This document shows, one piece after another, positions 8,286-16,803 of a DNA stretch of 64,000 nt. The position numbers and the translations under genes are program-made. The notes beneath the pieces are model-generated. The model was not told the DNA's origin. It searched no databases and saw only the letters and a list, made by a program, of their open reading frames with translations. This DNA comes from Chloroflexota bacterium (GTDB lineage Bacteria > Chloroflexota > UBA11872), in contig JAJDZU010000023.1 in NCBI GenBank assembly GCA_022824495.1, positions 92,309-156,308 on the forward strand, given 5' to 3'. How positions within the stretch are numbered: position 1 is the first letter of the stretch; every line of letters starts with the position of its first letter.

Positions 8286-9551
8286 TTAGGCGTCGATAGC
8301 GCCTGACGGCCGCAGCGGCAGGGTGACGGAGATTGTCGTTCCGACAGTCGTCTGGGAGTCCAAGGTGATGCTGCCGCCGTGCGCCGACACGATCTCGCGG
8401 ACGATATAGAGCCCGAGTCCTGCGCCGCGCTGCGTTCCGTGACTCTGGGAACCCCTAACAAACGGCTGCCAGATTCGATCCTGGTCCGCCGCGTCGATAC
8501 CCGGGCCACTGTCCCGGACTTGGATCGTCGCCCGCGCCTCGGCTGAGCGGGCGACGATCCAGACCGGCGTGTCAGCCGGGCTGTAACGCAGCGCGTTTTC
8601 TAGCAAGTTGGCCACCGCGCGCTCGAGTCGGCGGCGGTCCCACCGGCCCCAGATTGGTTCGCTGGGAAGCTTCGCGATAACCCGGTCGGTGGCGAGCGCC
8701 CACCGCATGCGATCGACCGCGGCCTGGCAGACCTGGCGCAGGTCAACGGTTGAACGTTGCACTCGGAGCGCGCCGCGGTCGAGTCGGGACGCATCCAGGA
8801 GGTCATCCACTTCCAGCGAAAGCTCATCGACGCCGCGCTCGACTTCGCGCAGAAGCTCGCGGATGGCGGCCGGCGTGTCACTCTCCGCGGCTTGCTCGCT
8901 GGCGGACTCGATGGCCAGCCGCAGCGCGCCGACCGGGGAGCGCAGTTCATGCGCGGCCACAGAAAGAAACGCATCGCGCGCCGCGCTCAACGTCGCGCGC
9001 TCAATGGCCAGGGCGGCGTGATCGGCCAGAACCGTCGCCACCCATTCATCGACGGCGTCGAATCCATCCCCGGTCGTCTTGTCGGTGACATAGAGGTTGC
9101 CGAGCACTCGCGTCCCCCGGCGAATGGGCACGCCAAGAAAGCTGGTCATGGGCGGGTGGTTGGGCGGAAAGCCGACCGCGCGGGGATCGCCGGCAATATT
9201 TGCGGACCGCAGCGGCCGGCCGTCGGCTATCACGGCTCCAAGCAAGCCGTGCCCTTGTGGCGCCTGGCCGATCGCCTTGATTTCGTCTTCACTTAATCCG
9301 GACGTCACGAATCGAGCGATGTCACCCTCAGGGCCCAGCACCCCTACCGCGCCGTAGCGAGCGCTGAGAACCGACCGGCCGAGCCGCGCCAGGTCGCGGA
9401 GCACCGACTCAAGTGACAGCGAAGTGTTGAGGATCTTTACGGCCTCGCTGAATGAGCGGATGAGCGCCCGCGCGCGAGGGTCGAAGGCGGCCTCTGGTGC
9501 GCGGGGCCCGTTTGCGGCGCGACCCTCCGGTTCAGGCGCTGGCTGGGGCAT
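8286..9551 (-). CDS. GAF-domain sensor histidine kinase
   Basis: Domains in order: a GAF domain (roughly residues 40-185), a HisKA dimerisation helix with the phospho-accepting His in A-A-H-E-L-R-S-P-V-G-A (about residue 201), then a HATPase_c domain with N-L-L-E-N-A-L-R-Y-S-P (N box), D-S-G-P-G-I-D (G1) and G-A-G-L-G-L-Y-I-V (G2). There are no membrane segments, so the signal is cytoplasmic, perhaps redox or a ligand sensed by GAF. The ATG at 9551 overlaps the response-regulator gene by 20 bases; an ATG at 9584 would lengthen the overlap. It forms a two-component pair with that upstream gene. Confidence 0.9.
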   Translation of the reverse strand: MPQPAPEPEGRAANGPRAPEAAFDPRARALIRSFSEAVKILNTSLSLESVLRDLARLGRSVLSARYGAVGVLGPEGDIARFVTSGLSEDEIKAIGQAPQGHGLLGAVIADGRPLRSANIAGDPRAVGFPPNHPPMTSFLGVPIRRGTRVLGNLYVTDKTTGDGFDAVDEWVATVLADHAALAIERATLSAARDAFLSVAAHELRSPVGALRLAIESASEQAAESDTPAAIRELLREVERGVDELSLEVDDLLDASRLDRGALRVQRSTVDLRQVCQAAVDRMRWALATDRVIAKLPSEPIWGRWDRRRLERAVANLLENALRYSPADTPVWIVARSAEARATIQVRDSGPGIDAADQDRIWQPFVRGSQSHGTQRGAGLGLYIVREIVSAHGGSITLDSQTTVGTTISVTLPLRPSGAIDA

Positions 9552-10260
9552 GCGGTGATTCGTGCCGGCGCAGCATGTATCCAACCCCGGGTCGGGTGAT
9601 GAGATGGCGCGGATTGCGACGATCGCGCTCGATCTTCTGGCGAACTCGACTGACGTACACGCGCACCAGGTGCTCGTCCCCCACGTACTCGGGTCCCCAC
9701 ACGTTTTCGAGCAACTGGTCGGGTACGAGCACGCGGCCGGCGTTGCGAGCCAGGAACTGGAGAAGGCGGTACTCGGTGGCGGTCAGCCTGACTGGTTCGC
9801 CGGCAACGCTGACTTCAGCCGCCGCAAAGTCGATTCGGAGATCTTTGGACTCGAAGGGCGGAATGATCTGAACCTGGGCCTGCGGCGTGCGCCGCATTAC
9901 GGCCTGCAGTCGGGCCAGGAGCTCAGGAACGCCAAAGGGCTTGCCCAGGTAGTCGTCGGCGCCCGATTCCAGGCCCCGCACAATGTCCGCCTCGTCGCCG
10001 CGGGCGCTGATCACAATCACCGGAGCGTCGGAGAACTGGCGCATGCGCTCCAGCACGTCCAGACCGTCGACGTCCGGCAGTCCCAGGTCCAGCACAACAG
10101 CGTCCGGCGCTTCGGCCGCAATCAGGTCCAGCCCCCGAACGCCCGTCCCGGCGCTCAGCGTCCGAAAGCCCCGCTGCTTCAAAATAGTGCCCAGCAGGCG
10201 GACGTAACGCGCGTCGTCTTCGATGATCAGGACGCATGGACGGGCGGCTCGAGCCATCAT
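9532..10260 (-). CDS. OmpR/KdpE-type response regulator
   Basis: A 242-aa protein with an N-terminal receiver domain: acidic pair I-I-E-D-D, phospho-accepting Asp58 in V-V-L-D-L-G-L-P-D-V-D-G, Thr/Ser position in V-I-S-A-R-G, and Lys in G-K-P-F. A C-terminal winged-helix DNA-binding domain follows (L-T-A-T-E-Y-R-L-L-Q-F-L-A-R-N-A-G-R-V-L, ending R-P-G-V-G-Y-M-L). It is co-transcribed with the overlapping histidine kinase. The diverging ABC exporter genes to the right are a reasonable regulatory target, but no operator was identified. Confidence 0.92.
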   Translation of the reverse strand: MMARAARPCVLIIEDDARYVRLLGTILKQRGFRTLSAGTGVRGLDLIAAEAPDAVVLDLGLPDVDGLDVLERMRQFSDAPVIVISARGDEADIVRGLESGADDYLGKPFGVPELLARLQAVMRRTPQAQVQIIPPFESKDLRIDFAAAEVSVAGEPVRLTATEYRLLQFLARNAGRVLVPDQLLENVWGPEYVGDEHLVRVYVSRVRQKIERDRRNPRHLITRPGVGYMLRRHESPHAPASA

Positions 10261-10455
10261 TGCCTTGGGCAGGGCGGCGTGGGCTTATCGAACATACTCG
10301 CCGGCTGGCGGTTCTTCAGTGGCGAATGGTCCCGTCGCCGTCTCGACGGCTATCCTGCAACCGCCCTTCGCAGGTGGCGACGGCTACACGAGCGATGCGG
10401 ACAGACGCCTTGACGACCAGAGACCTATCGAGTCTCTCCGTATGGACATGCTCCG

Positions 10456-11349
10456 CTGACCAGCGTTGAGCGACCTCCGCCCATCGAGGTCCGAAACCTC
10501 AACAAGCAATACAAAGACGGCCCGCACGCAAACCAGGACATCTCGCTGACCCTCAACTGGGGCGAAGCGCTGGGGGTGCTGGGCCCCAACGGCGCGGGAA
10601 AGACCACGCTGGTTCGCCAGATCACTACTGAACTGCTCCCAACCTCCGGCGAGGTGCGCGTGGTCGGAATCGACGCCGTGGCGAATCCGGACGACGCCAA
10701 GGCACGGATTGGCGTGGTTCCGCAGGAGGCGCGCCTGTTCCAGGGGCTATCGGTCTACCGGCACCTGCGCATATTCGGCGTGCTGCGCGGGCTGTCGCGC
10801 CGGGATGCACGCGAGCGCGCGGACGAGTTGATCGAGGAACTCGACCTCACGGATCACCGTGACTTCACCAGCGAACGGCTGTCAGGTGGCCTCCGCCGCC
10901 GGCTGCTGGTCGGCATAGCCATGATGGCGCAGCCCGACGTTCTGATTCTTGACGAGCCCACGGTCGGCTTGGACGTGGAGTCCCGCCAGCGACTCTGGGA
11001 GGTTCTTCAGAGCTACCGGCTACGCGACGCCGCCGTGCTCCTGACCACTCATTACATGGGGGAGGCGGAAACACTCTGCGACCGCATCGGCATCATCCAG
11101 GACGGCCGCCTGATCTCGCTCGACACCATCGCAAACCTGCGGGCCTCCATCGGCCACGAGTACAAGCTGGTCTACGAATCTCCCGAGGGTCCCCAGACCA
11201 TCTTCGGCGACGACCACCTGGACCTGGCAGCCCAGCTACGGTCCCAGGGCATCGACGAATACGCGGTCATGCGCACGAGCCTGGAGGACGTCTACCTGGC
11301 GCTCACGCAGCAATCGCGGAACGAGAGCGGAACCGATGGCGCCGACTGA
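10456..11349 (+). CDS. ABC exporter ATP-binding protein
   Basis: Walker A G-P-N-G-A-G-K-T-T, Q-loop V-V-P-Q-E, signature L-S-G-G-L-R-R-R, Walker B V-L-I-L-D-E-P-T and D-loop V-G-L-D are all present; the length is about 297 aa, usual for drug/lipid ABC-2 exporters. Homology to the family clearly begins around codon 10483 (I-E-V-R-N-L-N-K-Q-Y). Between the in-frame stop at 10411-10413 and the Walker A region, the first ATG/GTG/TTG is the GTG at 10576, which would remove the strand before Walker A. I place the start at the CTG at 10456, uncertainly. The stop lies 14 bases inside the permease gene. Confidence 0.85.
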   Translation: MTSVERPPPIEVRNLNKQYKDGPHANQDISLTLNWGEALGVLGPNGAGKTTLVRQITTELLPTSGEVRVVGIDAVANPDDAKARIGVVPQEARLFQGLSVYRHLRIFGVLRGLSRRDARERADELIEELDLTDHRDFTSERLSGGLRRRLLVGIAMMAQPDVLILDEPTVGLDVESRQRLWEVLQSYRLRDAAVLLTTHYMGEAETLCDRIGIIQDGRLISLDTIANLRASIGHEYKLVYESPEGPQTIFGDDHLDLAAQLRSQGIDEYAVMRTSLEDVYLALTQQSRNESGTDGAD

Positions 11350-12100
11350 CCGCCTCAATCCACCCGGCCCGCGCAAATTCCTGAACGATTCGCTGGCGGT
11401 GCTGGAGATCCACGCACTGCCGATGATCCGCCAGTGGTATCTCATCGTTCTGGGGACCCTCGTGTTCCCCATCCCGATGTTCTACGTGTTCCAGTCCATC
11501 GCGCCCGACGACGCGGCCATCTGGCAGCGCCTGCTGGCGGGAACGTTGATCTTCGGCGTGTCCTTCAGTACCGCCATGCTGGTCGGACAGCAAATCGTCG
11601 CGCAGCGATTCATGGGCCATCTCAAGCTCGTCATCACCATGCCCGTGTCCAAGGCCGCCTACGTCGTCGGCACGTTGGCCTACACGGCGATCTCAGGAAC
11701 ACTCTCGGCCGTGTTTCTCCTGGGGTTTGCGTTCATCGCCGGCGTTGAGATCGAGCCCACGTGGACACTAGCTCCGGCCCTGCTGCTCACGGTCCTGGCG
11801 CTTGCCGGCATCGTCCTGTTCGTCATGAGCTTTGCGCCCTCGTTGCCGGTGGGCAACATCATCGCCAGCCTCATCGCCATCGTCCTCGTCATCATTTCCC
11901 CGGTCTACTTCACCATGGAGTCGGCGCCGCTCCTCCTGCGATGGTTCGGCTACGTCTCGCCGCTCCGCTACGCCGCCGACGCTATCGCTGCCTCCCTCGG
12001 CGGACGCGTGGATGTGTGGCTGGAGCTGGGCGTCCTGGCGGCCTACGCGCTCATCGCAATGGGCCTGGGCCTGTGGCGGCTGCCCTGGCGGGAGAAGTAG
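11336..12100 (+). CDS. ABC-2 type transporter permease
   Basis: A 254-aa membrane protein with six hydrophobic segments, including L-I-V-L-G-T-L-V-F-P-I-P-M-F-Y and a C-terminal P-L-R-Y-A-A-D-A-I characteristic of ABC-2 permeases. It overlaps the ATPase gene by 14 bases, so the two are co-translated and form a two-gene exporter. The substrate is unknown; such pairs move drugs, lipids or polysaccharides. The two-component system encoded divergently 200 bases to the left may control it. Confidence 0.88.
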   Translation: MAPTDRLNPPGPRKFLNDSLAVLEIHALPMIRQWYLIVLGTLVFPIPMFYVFQSIAPDDAAIWQRLLAGTLIFGVSFSTAMLVGQQIVAQRFMGHLKLVITMPVSKAAYVVGTLAYTAISGTLSAVFLLGFAFIAGVEIEPTWTLAPALLLTVLALAGIVLFVMSFAPSLPVGNIIASLIAIVLVIISPVYFTMESAPLLLRWFGYVSPLRYAADAIAASLGGRVDVWLELGVLAAYALIAMGLGLWRLPWREK

Positions 12101-12228
12101 AACGCTTCGATTCCACTCCTGACACATCCGCGGGAATAAGAACCACGTAGCCTTCAGACAACCAACAACGCGCCGGTGCTCCGGTCCTGGAGCAAATCTG
12201 GATCCGCCTGCGTTCCAGTGTTCAACGG

Positions 12229-13167
12229 TCAGCGAAGAGACCGAATCCGAATCTCTTCAAGCTCATCTGCGGTAAACACACCGGCCCGGTACAGATTCAG
12301 ATACTCATCCGAGACGCTCTGCCCAAAGATCATCAGATCGTCCGTGTTGATCGTGACGTCGACCCCGTGGTCGTACAGCACGCGAATTGGATGTGACGCC
12401 AGGTCGGCCGCGGCGCCCAGCATCACGTTGCTCGTGGGGCAGACGTTCAGCCGAATCTGGTTGTCGGCAAGCCAGTGCATCACGGCCGTGGACTCCGCGG
12501 CGGCGATTCCATGTTGCACCTCGTCAAGCTGAAGGATCTCGACCGTTCGCTTCACCTCGTCGGCGCCCCCGAACTCCCCCACGTGCGCCTTGAGCTTCAT
12601 GCCGTGCGAACGAGCCTTCTGGTAAATCCATCGCACTGCCTCCGGCTCGCAGTCCTGCTCGTAGGCGTACATGTCGATTGACCGAAAGACGCCAGTCTCG
12701 ATCGCGTCGGAAAGCGCTGACATCAGGTCATCCTTTGACACGAACGACCGCGAAAACCCCACTTCCGGCCGAACGTCGACCTGGCCTCGAAACTGCGATG
12801 CCAACGACGCGGCAAGTGCCGTAAGGCCGCGGAGCCCATCTGGGTGGTGCCGAACGGCCCAGATGTCGAAGCTCGTTTCAAGCAGGACCACGCCGTCAAT
12901 GCGCGCGTGTCGCACGGCCGCGCCGGCCACGAATTCGAAGGCCGTCCAGTTGTCCAAGTAGGGGCCGATCGCCTGGCGCGAGTAAGCCCGCATGCCGTCC
13001 AGTCCATCCATCCTGGGCGGCGGACGGTCAATCGCGCAGCCAAGCCATTGTTCGACGTCGGCAATGGGTGCGGCGAAGTAGGAGTGCGAGTGGAGGTCAG
13101 ACTTGGGCGCTCGTCGGATGGCAGCGGTATCTCCTGCTGCCAGGGCCTCAGCGAATGCGGATGACAT
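12229..13167 (-). CDS. Adenosine deaminase-like metal-dependent hydrolase
   Basis: A 312-aa protein with the adenosine/AMP deaminase TIM-barrel motifs: D-L-H-S-H-S (metal His pair), H-V-G-E-F-G (substrate/catalytic Glu), V-Q-H-G-I, C-P-T-S-N-V-M-L and I-N-T-D-D (metal Asp pair). It is slightly shorter than typical Add (about 330 aa). Members of this group deaminate adenosine, adenine or modified purines; the loop residues are not diagnostic. It stands alone, convergent with the ABC permease gene. Confidence 0.85.
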   Translation of the reverse strand: MSSAFAEALAAGDTAAIRRAPKSDLHSHSYFAAPIADVEQWLGCAIDRPPPRMDGLDGMRAYSRQAIGPYLDNWTAFEFVAGAAVRHARIDGVVLLETSFDIWAVRHHPDGLRGLTALAASLASQFRGQVDVRPEVGFSRSFVSKDDLMSALSDAIETGVFRSIDMYAYEQDCEPEAVRWIYQKARSHGMKLKAHVGEFGGADEVKRTVEILQLDEVQHGIAAAESTAVMHWLADNQIRLNVCPTSNVMLGAAADLASHPIRVLYDHGVDVTINTDDLMIFGQSVSDEYLNLYRAGVFTADELEEIRIRSLR

Positions 13168-13323
13168 TCGTGCTACCGGCTGAACGACGGATCAGTAGCC
13201 AAGGCAGGGGTCTCCGCATTTCGCACGACAATCCTCAGCTTCTGGATAGCGATGTAACGAGTGTAAGCGCCACTGCACTTGGCGAACTGACTCAAGGCAA
13301 GGAACTGTCCCCGCGCCAGGCGA

Positions 13324-13465
13324 TAGACTGAGCCTGAAGCAATCATGGGCGGGAAAGGGTAAAACCGGATGACGGTGGACTTGACCGCCATTGAGATCGA
13401 GCGGCGGCTAACCGCTATTGAGACTACGCTTCCGACGTTGGCAACCAAGGCCGACCTTCAGGCCG
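13324..13465 (+). repeat. Direct repeat, unit 1 (gene plus leader)
   Basis: About 45 bases of leader and 95 bases of coding start are nearly identical to 13636-13775, with one single-base gap in the leader (GGGTAAAACC versus GGGAAAACC). The duplication therefore includes the ribosome-binding region G-G-G-A-A-A-G-G. Confidence 0.85.
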
Positions 13466-13587
13466 TGCGTGCCGAATGGAGATCCGATCTCCACAGCTTG
13501 ACCCGCTGGATGGCAGTCGCCGTGCTCGGTTCGGTAACAGCTGCGGCAACGATCACAGGGCTCATCGTTCGCTTCCTCGGCGCGTGA
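13369..13587 (+). CDS. Small coiled-coil plus membrane-anchor protein, paralog 1
   Basis: 72 aa. The first 45 residues are charged and heptad-like (I-E-I-E-R-R-L-T-A-I-E, K-A-D-L-Q-A-V-R-A-E-W), followed by one hydrophobic helix (A-V-A-V-L-G-S-V-T-A-A-A-T-I-T-G-L-I-V-R-F). The layout resembles the DUF1640/CCDC90-like coiled-coil membrane proteins and phage-holin-like small proteins; no function is assigned. A near-copy follows 93 bases downstream, and a diverged third copy is at 25969-26175. Confidence 0.65.
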   Translation: MTVDLTAIEIERRLTAIETTLPTLATKADLQAVRAEWRSDLHSLTRWMAVAVLGSVTAAATITGLIVRFLGA

Positions 13588-13635
13588 AGCGGTCATGACA
13601 GCGCCGGTTCATGGCGGCGTCGCCACACCAGACGC

Positions 13636-13775
13636 TAGACTGAGCTTGAAGCAATCATGGGCGGGAAAGGGAAAACCGTATGACGGTGGACTTGACCGCC
13701 ATTGAGATCGAGCGGCGGCTAACCGCCATTGAGACCATGCTTCCGACGTTCGCAACTAAGGCTGACATCCATTCG
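13636..13775 (+). repeat. Direct repeat, unit 2
   Basis: Second copy of the leader-and-start repeat seen at 13324-13465. Here the leader contains a tiny in-frame start (ATGGGCGGG...) whose TGA overlaps the ATG of the gene (ATGA), a feature the first copy lacks. Confidence 0.85.
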
Positions 13776-13940
13776 TTGAAGGCCGAAATGCACTCGGTGA
13801 AGGCCGAAATCCACGCCGCGCGGGCCGAGTGGAAGTCTGACCTCCAAAGCTTGACCCGCTGGATGGTGATTGCCGTGCTTGGATCAATAACGGCTGCGAC
13901 CACCATTACCGGGTTGATCGTCCGCTTCATCGGCAGTTGA
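13680..13940 (+). CDS. Small coiled-coil plus membrane-anchor protein, paralog 2
   Basis: 86 aa, nearly identical to paralog 1 for its first 30 residues. It then carries two to three extra heptad-type units (S-L-K-A-E-M-H-S-V-K-A-E-I-H-A-A-R-A-E-W) before the same terminal hydrophobic helix. Tandem gene duplication followed by coiled-coil lengthening is the simplest reading. A membrane-anchored oligomeric rod is likely; the function is unknown. Confidence 0.65.
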   Translation: MTVDLTAIEIERRLTAIETMLPTFATKADIHSLKAEMHSVKAEIHAARAEWKSDLQSLTRWMVIAVLGSITAATTITGLIVRFIGS

Positions 13941-13982
13941 AAAGCCCCTGGCCTCGGTATCCGTCGCCCGAGTTCGGACTGG

Positions 13983-14645
13983 CTACTGGTTGCTCGACCG
14001 CTTCACGGTGAAGGAATACAACTCCGCATTCCGCATCACGCACCGCAGCCGCCGGTCAGCAGAGGTCCACAGGACCCCGTCTGACGAGTAGGCCAGCCGG
14101 ATGTGCGCGCCCGGCGTCGCGTCCTCTACCCGGAATCCGGGAGCGCCAAGCTCGTACAGCATCTTGCAGCGGCGCGCCGGATCCTGCTCCAGCGGGTCGT
14201 CCAGCACCGCTGGACCCCAGACGTTCCCGTACGTCTCGCTGCCAAGGACGATGTTGGTGTTGTGCCGGCCCTCGTGCACGGTGCCCATCGCCGGCTTCTC
14301 CCAGTCCAACCCATCCGCCGACCGTGCATACATGACCCGAAACCGGCTGATATGCCAGTCGATCAGCGTCCCGCCCTCACGCGCCAGCTTCTCCCGGTCC
14401 AGCGCCATGTCCGTGTACAGACAGTGAAATCCACCCCCGTCGTCCCGCCACAACGCCCAGTCGTCCGCGCCAAAGTTGGTGAAGTGCTCCCACGGCCGAT
14501 CCAGTTCCAGCACCGGGTTCCGCGCCAACTGGCGCGGCGTATGCAACGTCCGCCTGATGTTCTGAATCTCTTCGATCAGCCCGCTGTCAAAGAAATACTG
14601 CGGCTGCTCGCCGATGATCAGTTCGGTGAAGTCAAGTCCGAACAC
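13983..14645 (-). pseudogene. Truncated glycosidase-like propeller protein (N-terminal half)
   Basis: 220 aa that match only the first half of the roughly 475-residue propeller family present elsewhere in this window. The shared parts are R-N-P-V-L-E-L-D-R-P-W-E, Y-A-R-S-A-D-G-L-D-W-E-K-P, D-P-A-R-R-C-K-M-L-Y and L-A-Y-S-S-D-G-V-L-W-T. The C-terminal blades are absent and no remnant is seen in the downstream DNA, which is occupied by the duplicated micro-protein genes. It starts at GTG. Either a broken gene or a shortened lectin-like protein. Confidence 0.6.
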
Positions 14646-14731
14646 ACCTGCCGCTCCGTCTACTCCGATACCAACCTAAGAAGGAGTCTGGCCCTGGCGC
14701 TCGACGAGCCGGAATTGAACTGCCTAAAGTC

Positions 14732-15616
14732 CTACAAGAACCTCACGGCTTCCATCTCGGCAAACCGCCCGGCCATGACCGCAACGGCCTCCTCGTTATC
14801 GTCAATCAGCACGAATCGCCGACCAAGCTCGTAAGCGGCCTCTCCGAGCGTCCCGCTGCCAGCGAAGAAATCCAGCACCATGTCGCCAGGCCTGGATGAC
14901 GCTTGGACGATGCGTCGCACAATTCCCAGCGGTTTCTGCGTGGGGTATCCCGTTCGTTCCTTCCCATTCGTCGGAACGATCGTGTGCCACCAGGTATCGG
15001 TGGGCAACTTTCCGCGCGCCGCCTTCTCGGGCCCGACTAATCCCGGCGCCATGTACGGAATGCGTTCGACTTCCTCCACGTTGAAAAAGTAATGCTCGGG
15101 ATCCCGTACATAAACCAATATGTTGTCGTGCTTGGCTGGCCATTTCCTCGTTGTACGCCCCCCGTAGTCGTAAGCCCAGATCACCTCGTTGAGAAAGCAC
15201 TCGCGTCCAAAAATGCCATCCAGCAAGACCTTGGCGTAGTGAACCTCGCGATAGTCGAGATGAAGATACAGAGAACCTGAAATAGTAAGCACGCGATGCG
15301 CCTCTTCAAGTCGAGGCTCCAGGAATGCTAGGTAGTCGTCAAAGTCGTCATCAAACGCACGCTCGGCAACCTTGGTCGAGCGATACCGCTGCCCCTTGAA
15401 TCCAGTCCGGTCACCGTTGGGATCTCGGACTGTTCGAAGTTGCGTCCGCGCCTGCTTCTTTCCAGTGTTGAATGGAGGATCCGTATAGATCAGATTGACC
15501 GATTGCGTCGCCATCTTCCGTAGGATCGGAAGGTTGTCTCCGTAGTAGACGACGCCTCGCTCCCCATCGTTGCTTTGCTTCCCGCCTACAGGTGCCGTGC
15601 TGAGTTCGCTTGTCAT
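14732..15616 (-). CDS. DNA amino-methyltransferase (N6-adenine/N4-cytosine, beta class)
   Basis: About 294 aa. The catalytic motif IV T-D-P-P-F-N-T-G lies near the N-terminus and the SAM-binding motif I D-F-F-A-G-S-G-T-L-G near the C-terminus; this order defines the beta class. The P-T-Q-K-P near residue 230 precedes motif I as usual. No restriction endonuclease gene is adjacent, so it may be a solitary, regulatory methylase. The ATG at 15616 overlaps the stop of the upstream hydrolase gene (ATGA) and is preferred over an ATG 39 bases earlier. Confidence 0.88.
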   Translation of the reverse strand: MTSELSTAPVGGKQSNDGERGVVYYGDNLPILRKMATQSVNLIYTDPPFNTGKKQARTQLRTVRDPNGDRTGFKGQRYRSTKVAERAFDDDFDDYLAFLEPRLEEAHRVLTISGSLYLHLDYREVHYAKVLLDGIFGRECFLNEVIWAYDYGGRTTRKWPAKHDNILVYVRDPEHYFFNVEEVERIPYMAPGLVGPEKAARGKLPTDTWWHTIVPTNGKERTGYPTQKPLGIVRRIVQASSRPGDMVLDFFAGSGTLGEAAYELGRRFVLIDDNEEAVAVMAGRFAEMEAVRFL

Positions 15617-16716
15617 GCGATTGAGTGGTCCGCGTTCAACCGCTCCACCAGCCACGGCTCAGCGACCACCCCGTACCACTGGTGCTCCCCCGGCTGCACG
15701 TCATGCACCAGGCAGTCGCCGGCGCCGTGCAACTCGTAGGCCTGGCGTGTAATCGCCACCTGTTCGTACACGTTGTCCAGCCCGCGCGCCCCGTTCAGCG
15801 GATCCTCGTCGCCGGTTTCCACCAGCAGCAGACGCGGCGCGATCAGCGCGCCCAGGTCGCCCATGTCCACGGCCTGCCAGAGGCCGGGGACGAAGTTGCA
15901 GCCGCAGTTGTCGTTGATGTCCAGCAGCGAGTCGCGGTTCCCATAGAAGTAGCCGCTCACAACCGCCGCGCAAATCCGGTCGTCCATCGCGGCCAGCCAC
16001 AGCGTTTGCAGACCACCGCCGCTGAGTCCGGCGCACGCAATGCGCTCGGGATCGCAGTCGCCACGCGTCTGCACGTAGTCCACCAGCCGCATCAGGTCCC
16101 AGGTCCACATGCCGGTCACCGTCTGGCCCAGCGAGATTGCGGCGTTGTTCAGCGGCGTGCACGTTGATCGCATGAACGAGTCTTCGTCGTTCGACTGCCC
16201 CACCGGCTCGCGCCGCTCCCCGAAGGCCCTGGCATCGGGCGCGAACACCACCAGCCCCGCCTGCGCAAAGCGCTCCGCGTACGCGCCGTTGTACTGATCG
16301 ATGGCGTCGGCCACGGCTGGAATATCGCGCCGGCCCGCCGTCATGTTCTTGCCCCCGCTGCCGTGCCCATGCGGCGCAATGACCACCGGCCGCCGCTCGC
16401 CCGCCTTCAGGTCGTCCGGCAGCAGCGCGTACAGCGGCATCACCACGTCCGGCTCCGTATGAATCTCCATCCGCTGCCGCACGTAGCCGTCACACTGGAC
16501 CGACTCGGTAACCACCGGTTGCGGATCGGCCGACCGCAGGCTGTCCATGCCCGTGATCGCGGACAAGTGCCGCCGCGTCGCCGTCCGCCACGCCTCGAAT
16601 GCCGCCTGGCTGCTGACATCCGCCGGCATCCGCCGCGCCTCGCGGTCAAACCGCGCCTGCAACTCCGCATGCGCCGGAAAGAAGCGCGTGACCGTGGGAA
16701 CGCGAGGTGTTGCCAT
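15613..16716 (-). CDS. Alpha/beta hydrolase (acetyl-xylan esterase/dienelactone hydrolase-like)
   Basis: A 367-aa protein with the nucleophile elbow G-L-S-G-G-G (A-C-A-G-L-S-G-G-G-L-Q-T), the oxyanion-hole strand V-V-I-A-P-H-G-H-G, a catalytic Asp region V-E-T-G-D-E-D-P-L-N-G and a His near the end (P-G-E-H-Q-W-Y). It resembles the family-15 carbohydrate esterases that deacetylate or de-esterify plant/algal glycans. No signal peptide is visible, so action on imported oligomers is likely. The last bases overlap the start of the DNA methyltransferase, an odd functional pairing. Confidence 0.8.
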   Translation of the reverse strand: MATPRVPTVTRFFPAHAELQARFDREARRMPADVSSQAAFEAWRTATRRHLSAITGMDSLRSADPQPVVTESVQCDGYVRQRMEIHTEPDVVMPLYALLPDDLKAGERRPVVIAPHGHGSGGKNMTAGRRDIPAVADAIDQYNGAYAERFAQAGLVVFAPDARAFGERREPVGQSNDEDSFMRSTCTPLNNAAISLGQTVTGMWTWDLMRLVDYVQTRGDCDPERIACAGLSGGGLQTLWLAAMDDRICAAVVSGYFYGNRDSLLDINDNCGCNFVPGLWQAVDMGDLGALIAPRLLLVETGDEDPLNGARGLDNVYEQVAITRQAYELHGAGDCLVHDVQPGEHQWYGVVAEPWLVERLNADHSIA

Positions 16717-16803
16717 GGCTCCGTACTTTAGGGCTGACCGCGTCGCCGTGCGAACTCGAAACGGCGCACCAGACCCGGTCCGGACGCTGCAATCGGACAG
16801 GAG

